Assembly (NCBI GenBank): GCA_002435835.1
Contig: DIVM01000360.1
Coordinates: forward strand, 1 to 7,527
DNA length: 7,527 nucleotides
Reading direction: 5' to 3'
From: Firmicutes bacterium UBA6132
GTDB lineage: Bacteria; Bacillota_A; Clostridia; Tissierellales; Sedimentibacteraceae
In this document: piece after piece, positions 6,215-7,527 of the stretch
Numbering within the stretch: position 1 is the first letter of the stretch
Layout of the letters: each line of letters starts with the position of its first letter
The notes under the pieces: model-generated
The model's input: the letters and a program-made list of their open reading frames with translations, nothing else
Told to the model about the DNA's origin: nothing
The model's database searches: none
Position numbers and translations under genes: made by a program

Positions 6215-7527
6215 TTAAATTACATCAAAAAAGCTTAATTGATCACTTTCAGGAAGTCCCTTTAAACAACCAAATTTTTTAAGAAGTTCTATGGATGCAT
6301 TTCCTATTTTAGCACGTTTCCTTAAATCATCCATGGATTTTAAAGGTTCTTCTTCATGTACTGCATTGTATACTCCTTCTGCAGCCACTCCTCCCATGCC
6401 TGATATACTATTAAAAGGAGGCCTTATACCATCTTCTTCTAATATAAATTTTGTTGCATCAGATTTATACAAATCAATAGGAAGGAATTTGTATCCTCTT
6501 TCATACATTTCCAATACAATTTCTAAATCATCATACATATCCCTATCTTTGTTAGCAGCTTCATTGCCTAAGTCATCAATTTCTTTCATTTTTTGTTTAA
6601 CAACTTCTTTTCCAAATATCATAAATTCTGCATCAAATGCTTTAGCTCTAATGGTGAAATATGCAGTATAATAAGCCTGTGGTATATGAACTTTAAACCA
6701 AGCAATTCTAAATGCCATCATTACATAAGCAGCAGCATGTGCTTTAGGGAACATGTACTTTATTTTTTTACAAGAGTCAATATACCATTCAGGCACTTCG
6801 TATTCTCTCATTAAATCTTCATATTCAGGCCATTTAGGTTCCTTTAATGCTTTTCCTTTACGTACAATTTCCATTATTTTAAAAGCTGAATTTGGTGGTA
6901 GTCCTTTTTTAATGAGATAAACCATTATATCATCCCTTGTACATACTGCCTCACTTATAGAAGTAACTACTTTAGAATCGATTAAATCTTTTGCATTTCC
7001 AAGCCATACATCTGTACCATGAGAAAGTCCTGATATACATATTAAATCCATAAATGTTTTTGGTAAAGTATCTAAAAGCATTCCTCTTACGAATTTAGTT
7101 CCAAATTCCGGAACACCGAAAGTTCCTACCTTTGAATTTATTTGCTGAGGTGTTACTTTCAAAGCCGATGTTGACGAAAATAATGACATAGTTTCCTTAT
7201 CATCCATAGGAATTGTTTTAGCATCCACTCCTGTAATATCCTCAAGCATTTTTATAACAGTAGGATCATCATGTCCAAGTATATCTAATTTCAATAAGTT
7301 AGAATCTATAGAGTGATAGTCAAAATGTGTTGTTATGATATCAGAATTTGGATCATCTGCAGGATGCTGAACTGGACAAAATTCATATATTTCACGACCT
7401 TTAGGAACTACTATTATTCCTCCAGGATGTTGCCCAGATGTCCTTTTTATACCTGTACATCCCTTTGAAATTCTAACAATTTCTGCTTTGTTAACTGTTT
7501 GGTTTTTTTCTTCATAATATTTTCTTA
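6215..7527 (-). CDS. polC: DNA polymerase III PolC-type, C-terminal 437 residues (same gene as 1-3055)
   Basis: This is the C-terminal polymerase part of PolC, residues 1019-1455 if joined to the piece ending at position 1. Visible motifs are GCTGIKRTSGQHPGGIIVVP, KLDILGHDDP with the likely third catalytic Asp (D1100), SGLSHGTDVW (about 1184-1193), CRDDIMVYLI, and the very conserved YMFPKAHAAAY (1276-1286). The C-terminal tail has QLSFF (1448-1452), which fits the sliding-clamp-binding pentapeptide of PolC (QLSLF in Bacillus). The frame is open to the window edge. A TTG at 7294 is an internal Leu inside the conserved SNLLKLDILGHDD block and not a start. The combined length of 1455 residues matches the usual 1430-1460. 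A dCMP deaminase gene follows 123 bp downstream on the same strand, with a weak terminator between them. Confidence 0.96.
   Translation of the reverse strand, partial: RKYYEEKNQTVNKAEIVRISKGCTGIKRTSGQHPGGIIVVPKGREIYEFCPVQHPADDPNSDIITTHFDYHSIDSNLLKLDILGHDDPTVIKMLEDITGVDAKTIPMDDKETMSLFSSTSALKVTPQQINSKVGTFGVPEFGTKFVRGMLLDTLPKTFMDLICISGLSHGTDVWLGNAKDLIDSKVVTSISEAVCTRDDIMVYLIKKGLPPNSAFKIMEIVRKGKALKEPKWPEYEDLMREYEVPEWYIDSCKKIKYMFPKAHAAAYVMMAFRIAWFKVHIPQAYYTAYFTIRAKAFDAEFMIFGKEVVKQKMKEIDDLGNEAANKDRDMYDDLEIVLEMYERGYKFLPIDLYKSDATKFILEEDGIRPPFNSISGMGGVAAEGVYNAVHEEEPLKSMDDLRKRAKIGNASIELLKKFGCLKGLPESDQLSFFDVI

Noticed and set aside
6215..7294. A short 359-residue gene starting at TTG 7294
   Set aside because: The TTG is a Leu codon inside the conserved SNLLKLDILGHDD segment of PolC. 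The frame stays open to 7527 with conserved PolC sequence upstream, and there is no ribosome site.
1..7527. Plasmid replication origin, CRISPR array, integrase, relaxase or partition genes
   Set aside because: All reading frames and gaps were inspected. There are no spaced direct repeats or iterons and no such protein families. Every gap is short and explained by promoters or terminators.

Overview
The window is strongly AT-rich and looks like a piece of a spore-forming Clostridium-type Firmicute. It has a PolC-type replicative DNA polymerase, an alpha/beta-type small acid-soluble spore protein, strong GGAGG-type ribosome sites and rho-independent terminators with long T tracts.

Layout by position: the N-terminal two thirds of polC on the minus strand (1-3055); a divergent SASP gene on the plus strand (3259-3477); two converging terminators (3502-3589); an initiator-type tRNA-Met(CAU) on the minus strand (3606-3681) with its own consensus promoter; two tandem RMD1/DUF155-family membrane-anchored protein genes on the plus strand (3836-4660 and 4672-5484); a bidirectional terminator and a REP-like palindrome (5501-5596); a dCMP deaminase gene on the minus strand (5600-6091); and the C-terminal third of polC on the minus strand (6215-7527). 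No gene-free stretch exceeds about 205 bases.

The main observation is that the two polC pieces are one gene cut by the ends of the window. The minus-strand frame leaves position 1 with one base of a codon, and positions 7527-7526 supply the other two (g + ta = GTA, Val). The joined protein reads through ADKTAFGYV into RKYYEEKNQT with the spacing expected of PolC. The result is a 1455-residue polymerase with every catalytic motif and no internal stop. The window therefore behaves as a 7527-bp circle, or as one unit of a tandem repeat, linearised inside polC. It carries no replication initiator, mobilisation, integrase or partition gene. A chromosomal tandem amplification, an excised chromosomal circle, or a contig closed by the assembler are thus more likely than a conventional plasmid.

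Functionally, polC (DNA synthesis) and dCMP deaminase (dUMP supply for dTTP) lie on the same strand 123 bp apart and form a replication/nucleotide theme. The tRNA, SASP and RMD1 genes are separate transcription units, each with its own promoter or terminator. The link between these units is physical rather than an evident pathway.
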